Counted from the stretch's first letter, positions 17,379 through 26,708 are shown. The stretch: 64,000 nucleotides of DNA from Pseudomonas bohemica (GCF_002934685.1 NZ_NKHL01000121.1:506461-570460); one strand, 5' to 3'. Program-made: numbers and translations. Notes: a model not told the origin generated them from the letters alone.

Positions 17379-17921
17379 TCAGGAAGGGATGACCAGCGGC
17401 AACAGTCGCGCGGTGTTTTGCGCGTCGGTTAGCGCCCGGTGTTGCTGGCCATTGAAGTGCATGCCAGCTAACTGAAGCGCGGTGTTCAGCCCGCAGGGTT
17501 TTTGCAATTGCCGGGCCTGCGCGAAGCGCTGCTTGAGGTTGATGTGCGGCAGCGCGCTCAGGTCGCTGCTCAATTGATGCTCCTGCCACTGCCGCAGCAG
17601 TTGCTCTCGATCGTAATCGCCCCAACTGACCCAGCCCACCAATCGCGTGCGGTGATGACTCATCCAGCGCTCGAATTGCGGCCAGATCGTGGTCAAGGGC
17701 GACGCGGTGTCGATCTGGCCCTGTTGAATGTGCGTCAGTTCCCGGCAGAACGATGTCAGCTGAGGCCTGCGTGCCGGTCGCACGAAACGTTCGAAATGAT
17801 CGATCTCGCGTCCGTCGGCGTTGACCACGCAGGCGCCGATTTCAATGATTTCCATCTCTGCCACAGGCCATCCGCCCTCTTCTGTGGTCGCCTCCAGATC
17901 TATCACCAACCAATGGGGCAT
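17379..17921 (-). CDS. 3'-5' exonuclease, DEDDh family
   Basis: A 180-residue exonuclease of the DEDDh superfamily, closest in style to ERI-1/KapD-like proteins. Motif I is VIDLEATTEEGG (Asp and Glu, residues 6-11), motif II lies in WVSWGDYDREQLL (about 97-109), and motif III is HRALTDAQNTARLL (His and Asp, about 161-174). These residues bind two metal ions and would hydrolyse RNA or DNA from the 3' end. There is no polymerase or other domain. It is upstream of ppnP on the same strand with a 89-bp gap. The physiological substrate cannot be told from sequence. Confidence 0.9.
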   Translation of the reverse strand: MPHWLVIDLEATTEEGGWPVAEMEIIEIGACVVNADGREIDHFERFVRPARRPQLTSFCRELTHIQQGQIDTASPLTTIWPQFERWMSHHRTRLVGWVSWGDYDREQLLRQWQEHQLSSDLSALPHINLKQRFAQARQLQKPCGLNTALQLAGMHFNGQQHRALTDAQNTARLLPLVIPS

Positions 17922-18252
17922 TACTCGCTCCCGTTTTCCTAATCCGTGGCACCGTCATGCAGCGTAGTCATATTCAGCCCATTGCGTCCAATGCAGCTGT
18001 CGCACGGCTCATGGTGGGACTCGCCTGACGGAAGATTGTTTGACGAGGGGGCGATTTTTTTGTCGGATCGGGAGTGCAACTCCTGGCCGAGCGCTTGCTT
18101 GGCTCAGGCGCGCGGCATAAATTGCGCCGCGGCCACTGCTGAAACTGCCGGGCGGAAAATAAAGCTGGTTTTGACTTGGTTTGACCGTTGTCTAATTGTT
18201 CGCGAGCGCATAGCTTACGCGTATTCCGATTCGCCAGAGGTGGTTTGTGTTG
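17922..18252. other. intergenic region, nothing recognised
   Basis: About 330 bp between the divergent exonuclease and solute-binding-protein genes. It should contain both promoters; I see no REP, convincing terminator or short gene. Confidence 0.4.
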
Positions 18253-19083
18253 ATGTGTACGCCGGTGCGGATGGTTTTGAAAACGCTGCTGTTGGCAACG
18301 ACCACATTGTGGGCCTGGCAAGCGGGTGCGGCGCAGGTCGTGAGAATTGGAGCGGCGCATTTTCCGCCCTACACGATTCGCCCCGAGCGCGGCGAAGACA
18401 CCGGGTTGCTGCCGCAGATGATCAGCGCATTGAATGCCATGCAGAGCGATTACCGCTTCGAGATGGTGCCGACCTCTATTCCCCGTCGTTTCCGCGATTT
18501 CCAGCAGCATCGCTTCGACATGGCGATCTTCGAAAACCCGGCATGGGGCTGGAAGGACATCCCGCACGAAGATGTCGACATGGGCCTGGAAGACGCAGAA
18601 ATTTTCGTCACCCACCGCGTTCAGGGGCGCACGCAAAATTATTTCGATGACCTCAAGGGCAAGCGTCTGGCGCTGTTCAGCGGCTATCACTACGCCTTTG
18701 CCCACTTCAACGCTGACCCGAAATTCCTCGCTGACCACTACAACGCCACGCTGACCTACTCCCACGACAGCAATCTGCTGATGGTGTTGCGTGATCGGGC
18801 GGATATCGCGCTGGTCACGCGCTCTTATTTGAGTACGTTCATGGCCGGTAACCCGCGGGATGCCGATCAATTCCTGGTTTCCGACAGGGTCGATCAGGTC
18901 TATCGCCACTATGCGTTGCTCAGGCCTGACGCTCCGATCACCGGGGAGAAGTTCGGCGAGCTGCTCAAGCAACTGCGGGAAAACGGGCAGATGTTCAAGA
19001 TTTTCCAGCCATTCCGGATTGCCGTGACGCCACAGGCCAGCCATCACGCGGTGGCGCTGGATGACGGGGGAAACCGGGATTGA
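18253..19083 (+). CDS. periplasmic solute-binding protein, family 3-like
   Basis: A 276-residue exported protein of the SBP_bac_3 type, the fold used by polar amino-acid ABC transporters. A signal peptide ends near AGAAQ (about residue 28). The mature part has VVRIGAAHFPPYTIRPERGEDTGLLPQMISALNAM, a classic first lobe, and a second-lobe DLKGKRLALFSGYHYAFAHF segment. No permease or ATPase gene is adjacent, so it may be a stand-alone sensor or binding protein, as is common for such Pseudomonas genes. GTG 18247, ATG 18253 and ATG 18271 are all possible starts; 18253 lies about 10 nt after AGAGGTGG. Confidence 0.85.
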   Translation: MCTPVRMVLKTLLLATTTLWAWQAGAAQVVRIGAAHFPPYTIRPERGEDTGLLPQMISALNAMQSDYRFEMVPTSIPRRFRDFQQHRFDMAIFENPAWGWKDIPHEDVDMGLEDAEIFVTHRVQGRTQNYFDDLKGKRLALFSGYHYAFAHFNADPKFLADHYNATLTYSHDSNLLMVLRDRADIALVTRSYLSTFMAGNPRDADQFLVSDRVDQVYRHYALLRPDAPITGEKFGELLKQLRENGQMFKIFQPFRIAVTPQASHHAVALDDGGNRD

Positions 19084-19183
19084 GGGCGTTTTAAACAGGG
19101 GAGTCTGGAAGGGGGCTTAAAGAGGGGCGCGGCGAGCGGGCGATGATTTCCCAACGCCCGACGGTCCTGGTGGTCGCGTGCCG

Positions 19184-19351
19184 TTATCGGTCACCTGCTT
19201 CCTTGGCATCCATTTCAGCGTTTCGCTCGTGGACGCGCTTGAGCTGTTCTTCGGTCAGGGGAAGTTTTTTCGCCGAATCCTTGAGCATCAGCAAACCACC
19301 GACGATCGAGCCGATTGCAATTACCAGAATCAACCAGGCATACCAGGGCAT
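19184..19351 (-). CDS. DUF2897 family protein
   Basis: A 55-residue protein found by translating the minus strand directly: one N-terminal transmembrane helix (MPWYAWLILVIAIGSIVGGL, residues 1-20), then a charged cytoplasmic tail with KLPLTEEQLKRVHERNAEMD. This matches the DUF2897 family of tiny inner-membrane proteins of unknown function in gammaproteobacteria. AAGGAG lies 9 nt upstream of the ATG. It lies between the solute-binding-protein gene and the ethanolamine permease gene and is probably monocistronic. Confidence 0.85.
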   Translation of the reverse strand: MPWYAWLILVIAIGSIVGGLLMLKDSAKKLPLTEEQLKRVHERNAEMDAKEAGDR

Positions 19352-19458
19352 GATGCTCTCTCCTTATTGTGATACCGCTTTGAGCAGCGCCGCTGCCCAG
19401 TGGTTCAATTCCAGGAGATGCGCGGTGAAGGTAGAGGGTCATTGTCTCACTTTACCCG

Positions 19459-19525
19459 CAGCAGCACGGCTTGCCGGCGGTGACGGCCATAATCGTTACC
19501 GTCGGCAAGCCGGGCTGCTACAGGG
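19459..19525. repeat. REP family C inverted pair
   Basis: Arms GCAGCACGGCTTGCCGGCGG (from about 19460) and CGGCAAGCCGGGCTGCTAC (from about 19503) face each other. It sits immediately downstream of the ethanolamine permease gene. Confidence 0.8.
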
Positions 19526-19536
19526 CTTGATGCGGT

Positions 19537-20901
19537 TTAAATTCCCGTCAGCATCGAATCGGCCGGCGCTGCCGAACGCGCCCGCCCGGTCATGCCGAAG
19601 TAGATGAAGCCGACCGCCATGAACCCCAGGAAGATCAGGCCTATCAGGGCGTTGAACCAAGCCATGGCAATCAAGCAAACCACAGCCAATACCAGCGCAA
19701 TGCCCGGCACGATCGGGTAGCCGGGGGCGCGGAAGGTGCGTTCCAGCAGCGGTTCGGTTTTGCGCAGTTTGAACAGGCTCAGCATGCTCATGACGTACAT
19801 CACGATGGCGCCGAACACCGCCATGGTGATCATCGCTGCCGTAAGGGTCATGCCGCTGAGGTTGATCAGGCCGTCGCTGTAGATCGCTGCGATGCCGATC
19901 AGGCCCCCGGCAATGATTGCCCGGTGTGGTGTCTGGAAGCGCGACAGTTTGGCCAGCGATGCCGGCAGGTAACCGGCGCGGGCGAGGGCGAAGAACTGCC
20001 GCGAGTAGCCCAGGATGATGCCGTGGAAACTCGCCACCAGGCCGAACAGCCCGATCCACACCAGCATGTGCAGCCAGCCGGAGCTTTCGCCGACCACCGC
20101 TTTCATGGCCTGAGGCAGTGGGTCGTTGATGTTCGACAGGGCTTTCCAGTCGCCCACGCCGCCAGCGAAGAACATCACACCCATTGCCAGCAGTACCAAG
20201 GTGATGATGCCGCTGATGTAGGCCTTGGGAATCGTGCGTTTGGGATCTTTCGCTTCTTCGGCCGCCATGGCTGCGCCTTCGATGGCGAGGAAGAACCAGA
20301 TGGCGAACGGAATCGCCGCGAACATGCCGGCAATCGCCGGCGCGCCGAAGCCGTCGGACCCGGCCCAGCCATTGAGGGCGAAATTGCTGAAACTGAACGC
20401 AGGCGCGACCACGCCCATGAACACCAGCAGCTCCAGGACAGCGAGGACACACACCACCAATTCGAACGTGGCAGCGAGTTTCACGCCAAGGATGTTGAGG
20501 GTCATGAACACGATGTAGGCGCCGACAGCCGCGTGTTTGGGGTCGAGCTCGGGAAACTGCACATTGAGATAAGCACCGATGGCCAAGGCAATGGCGGGGG
20601 GCGCGAAGACGAATTCGATCAAGGTCGCCAGCCCTGCGATTAGCCCGCCTTTCTCACCGAACGCTCGGCGGCTGTAGGCGAACGGCCCGCCTGCGTGGGG
20701 AATGGCGGTGGTCAGTTCGGTAAAACTGAAAATGAAACAGGTGTACATCGCCGCGACCATCAGCGACGTCACCAGAAAGCCCAGCGTCCCGGCCACGCCC
20801 CAGCCATAGCTCCAGCCGAAATATTCACCGGAAATCACCAGACCGACAGCGATTCCCCACAAATGCAGCGTGCCCAGTGTGGGCTTCAGTTGCGTATTCA
20901 T
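19537..20901 (-). CDS. eat: ethanolamine permease
   Basis: A 454-residue amino-acid/polyamine/organocation (APC) family transporter with 12 hydrophobic helices. MNTQLKPTLGTLHLWGIAVGLVISGEYFGWSYGW at the N-terminus and the EFVFAPPAIALAIGAYLN segment are typical of the ethanolamine permease group, which imports ethanolamine as carbon or nitrogen source across the inner membrane. In many Pseudomonas the gene stands beside eutBC and an AraC-type regulator; here neither is present, so the call rests on similarity to that subgroup alone. A related APC substrate cannot be excluded. A REP pair follows the stop codon. Confidence 0.88.
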   Translation of the reverse strand: MNTQLKPTLGTLHLWGIAVGLVISGEYFGWSYGWGVAGTLGFLVTSLMVAAMYTCFIFSFTELTTAIPHAGGPFAYSRRAFGEKGGLIAGLATLIEFVFAPPAIALAIGAYLNVQFPELDPKHAAVGAYIVFMTLNILGVKLAATFELVVCVLAVLELLVFMGVVAPAFSFSNFALNGWAGSDGFGAPAIAGMFAAIPFAIWFFLAIEGAAMAAEEAKDPKRTIPKAYISGIITLVLLAMGVMFFAGGVGDWKALSNINDPLPQAMKAVVGESSGWLHMLVWIGLFGLVASFHGIILGYSRQFFALARAGYLPASLAKLSRFQTPHRAIIAGGLIGIAAIYSDGLINLSGMTLTAAMITMAVFGAIVMYVMSMLSLFKLRKTEPLLERTFRAPGYPIVPGIALVLAVVCLIAMAWFNALIGLIFLGFMAVGFIYFGMTGRARSAAPADSMLTGI

Positions 20902-21084
20902 GCGTCACTCCCTGGATTGATTGGATCATCGGGAGGCAATGCGTTGCAGTGGTCATGCCAGTGGTTCGCGGATATGTCGTAATGTTCCGAAAGAGGTCGC
21001 ATGCAGAATGCTTTGTCGGCGATTTTGAGGCGAACGCGCACGATTGAGGCGCGCCCTGGGCAATGTCGGGGCGATCTGCACAGG

Positions 21085-21152
21085 TGTAGCAGCACCGCTT
21101 GCCAGCGGTAGCGTCGTCAAACTCGTTGCCACCGGCAAGCTTCCTGTTGCTG
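21085..21152. repeat. REP family C inverted pair
   Basis: TGTAGCAGCACCGCTTGCCA (from 21085) and the inverted arm CCACCGGCAAGCTTCCTGTT (from about 21129). It lies in the 350-bp divergent gap between the ethanolamine permease and pyrF; arms are more diverged than in the 19.5-kb copy. Confidence 0.7.
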
Positions 21153-21253
21153 GCGATAGAGGATGTTTGCAGAGTTTGCCGATCACCGGGTCCCGCGCCG
21201 CGCGTTGTTCAGCTACAATGCGCGCCGATTTCGACTTGCCAGAGAATCCGCTC

Positions 21254-21952
21254 ATGTCCGTCTGCCAGACCCCAATCATCGTCGCCCTGGATTTCCCGAC
21301 TCGCGAAGCCGCGTTGAAACTGGCCGATCAACTGGACCCGAAACTGTGTCGGGTCAAGGTTGGCAAGGAGCTGTTCACCAGTAGCGCATCAGGCATTGTC
21401 GAGACCCTGAACGCCAAGGGCTTCGAAGTATTCCTGGACCTCAAATTCCACGACATTCCCAACACCACGGCCATGGCGGTCAAGTCTGCGGCCGAAATGG
21501 GCGTATGGATGGTCGACGTGCATTGCTCCGGAGGCCTGCGCATGATGGCGGCCTGCCGCGACGTGCTCGATCAGCGTACGGGCGTCAAACCGCTGCTGAT
21601 TGGCGTGACCGTGCTGACCAGCATGGAACGTGAGGATATGGCGGCCATCGGCCTGGACATCGAGCCGCAGGAGCAGGTGCTGCGTCTGGCTGCATTGGCC
21701 GAGAAGGCCGGCATGGACGGGCTGGTGTGTTCAGCGCTGGAAGCGCAGGCCCTGAAAACCGCGCACCCGTCACTGCAACTGGTGACCCCGGGCATTCGTC
21801 CGGCGGGCAGCGCGCAAGACGACCAGCGTCGCATCCTGACTCCGCGCCAGGCGCTGGATGCAGGTTCCGATTACCTGGTCATCGGCCGCCCGATCAGCCA
21901 GGCAGCCGATCCGGCGAAAGCGTTGGCGGCGGTCGTGGCCGAGTTGGCGTAA
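21254..21952 (+). CDS. pyrF: orotidine 5'-phosphate decarboxylase
   Basis: A 232-residue enzyme that decarboxylates OMP to UMP, the last step of de novo pyrimidine synthesis. The active-site signature FLDLKFHDIPNT (about 59-70), with its Asp-Lys-Asp catalytic set, and the phosphate-binding C-terminal segments VTPGIRPAG and YLVIGRPI are all present. The start at 21254 gives MSVCQTPIIVALDFPT; a longer upstream reading would run through a REP element and is rejected. It is a single gene with a REP pair directly downstream. Confidence 0.97.
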   Translation: MSVCQTPIIVALDFPTREAALKLADQLDPKLCRVKVGKELFTSSASGIVETLNAKGFEVFLDLKFHDIPNTTAMAVKSAAEMGVWMVDVHCSGGLRMMAACRDVLDQRTGVKPLLIGVTVLTSMEREDMAAIGLDIEPQEQVLRLAALAEKAGMDGLVCSALEAQALKTAHPSLQLVTPGIRPAGSAQDDQRRILTPRQALDAGSDYLVIGRPISQAADPAKALAAVVAELA

Positions 21953-21974
21953 AACCTGCCGCTACAGCACGATT

Positions 21975-22065
21975 TGTAGGAGCACGCTTGCCCGCGATGC
22001 GTTATGTCTGCCACCACCATGGTGACTAACAGTCCGCCTTCGCGGGCAAGCGCGCGCCTACAAGG
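21975..22065. repeat. REP family B inverted pair
   Basis: TGTAGGAGCACGCTTGCCCG (from about 21975) and the inverted copy CTTCGCGGGCAAGCGCGCGC (from about 22038). It lies between the convergent pyrF and glycerophosphodiesterase genes and may serve as a transcript end or protective fold. Confidence 0.85.
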
Positions 22066-22076
22066 TCATGTGAGTT

Positions 22077-23219
22077 TCAATACCCGATCCGCTTCAGAAT
22101 CGACTCCATGCTTTGCTTCGAAGGCCGGCCATAGAATTTCAGCAGTTCCGAAGCTCGATTGGTGAAGAACCCGTCAACCCCACGCGCGCTGATCGCCTTG
22201 AAGTCCACCGCATCGTCCACGGTATACGGGTGGATGATCAGGCCGCGATCGTGGGCCATCTTGTTCATCCACGGCTGCACCAGATCCATGTAGCTCTGAT
22301 CCCCGCCGTTCTTCAATGCCGCCGCAGGGCCCGTGCCAATGGCGCCATGGGCTTTCGCCCAGTCCATCCACGCGGCAAACTCTTCCTTCGATTTCACCTG
22401 TTGACTGGCGTAAAAGCTTGCCTTGTCCTTCGCGCCCGAATCCTTGAAGCTCTTGTCGGATGCCGCCGGGATGTAACCGTCACCTGTCCACAACAGCAGT
22501 ACTTTGGGCGTGTCCGGCATCGCTTTTTGCAGCAACTCCAGACTTGGCTTTTCAAACGTTTGCAGCACGACGCGACCCGGTGTGTGCGCCACATTGACGT
22601 AACCTTTTTCCGCCGCAGGACGCTGGCTCAGCCAACCGCGTTGGTCGAGCTTTTTCCTGAGGTCTTCTTCAATCCCCGGAAACTGCGCGGGCACCTTGGT
22701 CTCGATGTACAGCCCCGGCTTGTTCTTGCCGCCTTCGGCGATGTCGATGACCTCGTCCAGGGTCAGAATCTTCAGCCCGGCATAACTGGCGCGGGCGCGA
22801 TCCGGATGGGCCTTGTTGAACCATGAGCCGGCATCCAGGCGCTTGATTTCCTCCAGCGTGAAACTGCTCAGGGGGTCTTTGACGCGACTCGGATAGACCT
22901 CGGCGATATTGGTGGTGCGCTCCAGCGTGTCGTCGTGCAGGGCGATGAGCACGCCGTCCTTGGTTCGCTGAATGTCCATCTCCAGATAGTCCGCGCCCAG
23001 CTCGCGGGCCAGGGTATAGGACGGCACGGTTTCCTCCGGCGCATTAAACGAAGCGCCACGATGGGCGATCACCGCAGGCCACGGCACGCCGACCTTGGCG
23101 GCCAAGGCCTTGCCCGGATCACTGGCGGCCATCGCAGCCCCCGACGACAACATGACCCCAGCCAGCGCGGTGCTGAGCAATGTTCTGGAAAGTGACGTTC
23201 TAGAGAACCCTTTGAGCAT
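22077..23219 (-). CDS. glycerophosphodiester phosphodiesterase, exported
   Basis: A 380-residue periplasmic GDPD-family enzyme that cleaves glycerophosphodiesters to glycerol-3-phosphate and an alcohol. A signal peptide ends at SSGAAMAA (about residue 32). Catalytic landmarks follow: AHRGAS (His-Arg), EETVPSY, LEMDIQRTKDG (Glu-x-Asp metal ligands) and ALHDDTLERTTN (second His). The C-terminal IHPYTVDDAVDFKAISARGVDGFFTN is the family closing block. The ATG at 23219 has AAGGAA 10 nt upstream; an upstream ATG at 23243 would only lengthen the signal peptide. It may scavenge phospholipid head groups for phosphorus. Confidence 0.93.
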   Translation of the reverse strand: MLKGFSRTSLSRTLLSTALAGVMLSSGAAMAASDPGKALAAKVGVPWPAVIAHRGASFNAPEETVPSYTLARELGADYLEMDIQRTKDGVLIALHDDTLERTTNIAEVYPSRVKDPLSSFTLEEIKRLDAGSWFNKAHPDRARASYAGLKILTLDEVIDIAEGGKNKPGLYIETKVPAQFPGIEEDLRKKLDQRGWLSQRPAAEKGYVNVAHTPGRVVLQTFEKPSLELLQKAMPDTPKVLLLWTGDGYIPAASDKSFKDSGAKDKASFYASQQVKSKEEFAAWMDWAKAHGAIGTGPAAALKNGGDQSYMDLVQPWMNKMAHDRGLIIHPYTVDDAVDFKAISARGVDGFFTNRASELLKFYGRPSKQSMESILKRIGY

Positions 23220-23726
23220 GGTGATAACGTTCCTTATGTGCATGATTCATTCATGAAGCGGCATGGCTCACCGCTGCGCGCTCAGTCAGCGTTTCGCTGC
23301 TGCGTATCCCGGACGCACCCTTGGACCATAAACAGCTACCCTGGGTGCGGGCAACCTGTCTGTCGCACAGGGAAAGCCGCTGTCGTTCTGAACCTCTTGA
23401 ATCGGCGATGGTTGAATGCGGCGGGGACGGGAATGACGGCACCAGTTTCATGAAGTTTCGTGAAGCTCCATCGTCTTGCGCATGACTGTTTCGTTTGCAG
23501 ACTGCGTTTCCGGGGCGATTCCTGTATCAAGGCCAAGGAAGTTTCTCCGCTTTCGGTAGCAACGATGACCTTGCGCGGACGTCCTCCTTTCAAGGCATTC
23601 GTGTTTGCGGCGGCGGGTTTTACCTGACTGCTGCGTCGACCGTTGCGGGCCGCTATGGCACTCGCTGCCATCGCTATCAGTGGCTCGCTGGCCGATACCA
23701 GTGCGGCGAGCGAAACGTTTATGTCT

Positions 23727-23755
23727 GCCCGGCCAAAGCTTGCGCCGGGCTTTTT
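23727..23755 (+). terminator. Rho-independent terminator without an obvious upstream gene
   Basis: GCCCGGC (23727-23733) pairs perfectly with GCCGGGC (23744-23750) and is followed by TTTTTG on the plus strand only. The 620-bp gap it lies in (23220-23842) has no gene I can support, so it may close a small RNA or a decayed gene. Confidence 0.65.
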
Positions 23756-23842
23756 GTTGAGCCAATTTCTATTCGGACGCTGCACAACTGCTCTAACTCA
23801 CGCTACTGTCTATGCCATCGAATTTTCCGCGACGGAGGGATG

Positions 23843-24778
23843 ATGACGAAGACAGTGTTGGTGTTGGTCGAGAGCGTGAACGAGTACTTGCCGATTCTGG
23901 AGGACAAAGGGTTTCGTCTGATTCTGGCTCCGACCCCCGCGATGCGGGCGGAGGCGGTGGCGTCCCGTGGGGATGAGATCGATGCGGTGCTGACCCGTGG
24001 GCCGTTGGGTTTAACAGCCAACGAGATCGCGGCGCTGCCGAAGCTGGGCATTATCTGTGTGATCGGCGCCGGTTACGAGCAGGTGGATCTGTTGGCCGCC
24101 GAAGCGCGGGGAATCACCGTGACCAATGGCGCCGGGGTCAATGCGCCAAGCGTGGCCGATCACGCGATGGCATTGCTGCTGTCGGCGGTGCGGGACATTC
24201 CTCAAGCCGATGCTTCCGTGCGCCGAAGCGAGTGGCGCAAGGCGACCCGGCCATCGTTTGCCAACAAGCGAATCGGCATTCTAGGGCTGGGGGCGGTGGG
24301 CATGGCGATCGCCAGGCGGGCGCTGGGCTTTGACATGCAGGTGAGCTATCACAGCCGTTCCCGACGTGACGATGTGGACTTCTCCTATTGTGCGACGCCG
24401 TTGGCGCTGGCCGCTGAATCCGATTTTCTGATCGTCGCCACGCCCGGTGGCGGCGGCACTCGCCACTTGATCGACAAGGCGGCTATCGAGGCGTTGGGGC
24501 CTGAGGGCTTTTTGGTGAACATCGCCCGGGCCAGTGTGGTGGACACCGACGCGTTGGTGGATGCCTTGCAACATGGGCGTCTGGCGGGCGCAGCGCTGGA
24601 TGTATTCGATGACGAGCCGCAGGTCCCGGATGCCCTGAAAACGTTGAGCAATGTAGTGTTGACGCCCCATGTGGCGGGCCTGTCGCCAGAAGCGTCCCGC
24701 GCAACGGTGCAAATGGTCGCCGATAACCTGTTGGCGTTTTATGCGGGCAAGCCGGTGTTGACGCCTGTGCACAGTTGA
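23843..24778 (+). CDS. D-isomer-specific 2-hydroxyacid dehydrogenase
   Basis: A 311-residue NAD(P)-dependent dehydrogenase of the GhrB/hydroxypyruvate-reductase type. The Rossmann motif is GILGLGAVGMAIARR (about 146-160). Catalytic residues are the Arg in VNIARASVVDTDAL, the Glu in DVFDDEPQVP and the His in TPHVAGLSPEA. It would reduce glyoxylate, hydroxypyruvate or a related 2-oxoacid in the cytoplasm. GGAGG at 23834-23838 favours ATG 23843 over ATG 23840. Extending further upstream runs through a terminator and is rejected. No pathway partner is adjacent, so the exact substrate is open. Confidence 0.92.
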   Translation: MTKTVLVLVESVNEYLPILEDKGFRLILAPTPAMRAEAVASRGDEIDAVLTRGPLGLTANEIAALPKLGIICVIGAGYEQVDLLAAEARGITVTNGAGVNAPSVADHAMALLLSAVRDIPQADASVRRSEWRKATRPSFANKRIGILGLGAVGMAIARRALGFDMQVSYHSRSRRDDVDFSYCATPLALAAESDFLIVATPGGGGTRHLIDKAAIEALGPEGFLVNIARASVVDTDALVDALQHGRLAGAALDVFDDEPQVPDALKTLSNVVLTPHVAGLSPEASRATVQMVADNLLAFYAGKPVLTPVHS

Positions 24779-24840
24779 GTCCAGAAGCCCGCTCTCATGA
24801 AACCCGAGGTCAGCCCCTGATGCAGCTGACGACCACATAG

Positions 24841-24938
24841 CCTGTGGGAGTGAGCTTGCTCACGAAGGGACAGGTACATGCACATGAAACCTTGAGCGCC
24901 TGCGGATACGTCTTCGTGAGCAAGCTCACTCCACAGGG
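24841..24938. repeat. REP family A inverted pair
   Basis: Forward copy at 24841-24868 (CCTGTGGGAGTGAGCTTGCT...) and inverted copy at 24911-24938, between the 2-hydroxyacid dehydrogenase and SDR genes. Confidence 0.85.
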
Positions 24939-25033
24939 GACGGTGTTTGCTGCCCGACAGTGGCGGTACAGTTCCTACACGATTTGCGAACAGCTGAAAT
25001 CGGATTCATCCCTTAACAACAAAGGAATCGCTC

Positions 25034-25798
25034 ATGTCTTCATCCTCTGCCTTGAAAGTCGCGCTGGTTACGGGCGCAGGAAGCGGCATCGGTCGTGCCG
25101 TCGCGTTGCAATTGTTGAAGGACGGTTATGCAGTGGTGTTGGCCGGACGTCGTCTGGAGCCGTTGACTGCACTGGCCGAGCAAGCCAAATCTGCGGGTCA
25201 GCAGGCGCTGGCGGTGTCCACCGATGTGCGCGACGCGGCCAGTGTCGACGCATTGTTCGCGAGCATCGAAGACACCTTTGGTCGTCTGGACGTTTCGTTC
25301 AACAATGCCGGGATTGGCGCGCCAGCGGTGCCGATGGATGAGCTGTCGGTCGAGCAGTGGAAAAACGTCATCGATACCAACGTTACCGGTATGTTCCTCT
25401 GCGTACGCGGCGCGTTCGGCCTGATGCGCCGCCAGGTGCCGCAAGGCGGGCGGATCATCAACAACGGTTCGATTTCCGCCCATACGCCGCGTCTGTTCAG
25501 CTCGCCGTACACCTCCAGCAAACACGCGGTGTTGGGGCTGACCAAGAGCACGGCGCTGGACGGTCGGCAGTACAACATCGCCTGCGGGCAGATCGACATC
25601 GGCAATGCCCTCACCGAAATGACCGATCGCATGACCAAAGGCGTGTTGCAGCCCAACGGCGAATTGCAGGTGGAACCGACGATGAACGTGCAGCATGTGG
25701 CCGACGCCGTGAGCTACATGGCCAGCCTGCCGCTGTCGGCCAATGTGCTGAACATGACGGTGATGGCGACCAACATGCCGTTCGTGGGGCGTGGTTGA
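25034..25798 (+). CDS. SDR family oxidoreductase
   Basis: A 254-residue classical short-chain dehydrogenase. The cofactor motif is TGAGSGIG (about 13-20), NNAG lies near 90, the catalytic Ser is in INNGSISAH, and the Tyr-x3-Lys pair is in SPYTSSKHAVLG (about 157-168). The Arg-rich AGRRLEPL after the second strand suggests NADP preference. Residues that would define the substrate are not diagnostic. AAAGGAA lies about 5-7 nt before the ATG. It is upstream of an FAH-family gene and an AraC regulator on the same strand, with a gap of about 220 bp, so joint regulation is possible. Confidence 0.92.
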   Translation: MSSSSALKVALVTGAGSGIGRAVALQLLKDGYAVVLAGRRLEPLTALAEQAKSAGQQALAVSTDVRDAASVDALFASIEDTFGRLDVSFNNAGIGAPAVPMDELSVEQWKNVIDTNVTGMFLCVRGAFGLMRRQVPQGGRIINNGSISAHTPRLFSSPYTSSKHAVLGLTKSTALDGRQYNIACGQIDIGNALTEMTDRMTKGVLQPNGELQVEPTMNVQHVADAVSYMASLPLSANVLNMTVMATNMPFVGRG

Positions 25799-26018
25799 TC
25801 GGCTGGTCGAGTATGCTCGGCTCTTGATTCGATGAGCGTGCCACGACCTTGGTGCGTCGCGCGCCCTGCAGCAGCACGGCTCACTCTCGGCGGCTGATCG
25901 GTCATCACCCGGATACCGTTGTTTCGTCCAAAACCCCAAGGGATCTGTCCAACTCAGCCAGCCGCACAATCGGCACACTAGGCTCATGTCGAGTACCCTT
26001 CTTTTCGAGGACATGACC

Positions 26019-26708
26019 ATGAGCGAATTCGTCATAGCACCGGTCGCCACACCATCGCTAGCGGTGGTGGGCACTTCCAGCCGTTTTCCGATCCGCCGCG
26101 TATTCTGCGTCGGTCGCAACTATTCCGATCACGCCCGCGAGATGGGCCACGACCCTGATCGCGAGCCGCCATTCTTCTTTTCCAAACCTGCGGACGCCGT
26201 GGTTCCTGCCGAAGGCAGCATCCCCTATCCGCCGCTGACCGAGGACCTGCATCACGAGATCGAACTGGTCGTCGCGATCGGCAAGGATGGCGTGAACATC
26301 AGCCCTGACGACGCCTTGAGCCATGTCTGGGGTTATGGCGTTGGCCTGGACCTCACCCGTCGCGACTTGCAGGCGCAAGCCAAGAAAATGGGGCGCCCGT
26401 GGGAATGGGCCAAGGCTTTCGACGCTTCAGCGCCCGCCACGGCGCTGTTGCCGGTGAGCAAGGTGGGTCACCGGGACCGCGGCGCCATCTGGCTTGATGT
26501 CAACGGCGAAACCCGTCAGCGCGGCGACCTGGCGGATCAGATCTGGGCGGTCAAGGATGTGATCGCTTACCTCTCACAATCGGTCGGCGTGAAGGCCGGC
26601 GACCTGATCTACACCGGCACGCCAGCAGGGGTAGGGGCTTTGCAACGCGGCGACGTGATCACTGCCGGTATCGAAGGCCTGGCTGAATTGACCGTCACCA
26701 TCGACTAA
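26019..26708 (+). CDS. fumarylacetoacetate hydrolase family protein
   Basis: A 229-residue single-domain FAH-fold enzyme of the FAHD1/YcgM type. These enzymes hydrolyse acylpyruvates or decarboxylate oxaloacetate-like 2-oxoacids. Seen: FCVGRNYSDHAREMG and PPFFFSKPADAVV at the start of the fold, the metal-binding HHEIELVVAIGK (Glu-x-Glu) and GLDLTRRDLQ (Asp), then the closing YTGTPAGVG. GAGG at 26007-26010 selects ATG 26019 over ATG 26013. It precedes an AraC gene by 89 bp on the same strand. Confidence 0.92.
   Translation: MSEFVIAPVATPSLAVVGTSSRFPIRRVFCVGRNYSDHAREMGHDPDREPPFFFSKPADAVVPAEGSIPYPPLTEDLHHEIELVVAIGKDGVNISPDDALSHVWGYGVGLDLTRRDLQAQAKKMGRPWEWAKAFDASAPATALLPVSKVGHRDRGAIWLDVNGETRQRGDLADQIWAVKDVIAYLSQSVGVKAGDLIYTGTPAGVGALQRGDVITAGIEGLAELTVTID

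Noticed and set aside
23336..23785. 149-codon minus-strand frame in the gap upstream of the 2-hydroxyacid dehydrogenase gene
   Set aside because: Very basic with a GRPRK stretch that briefly suggested a DNA-binding or recombinase remnant, but no family match, no ribosome site, and it spans a plus-strand terminator.
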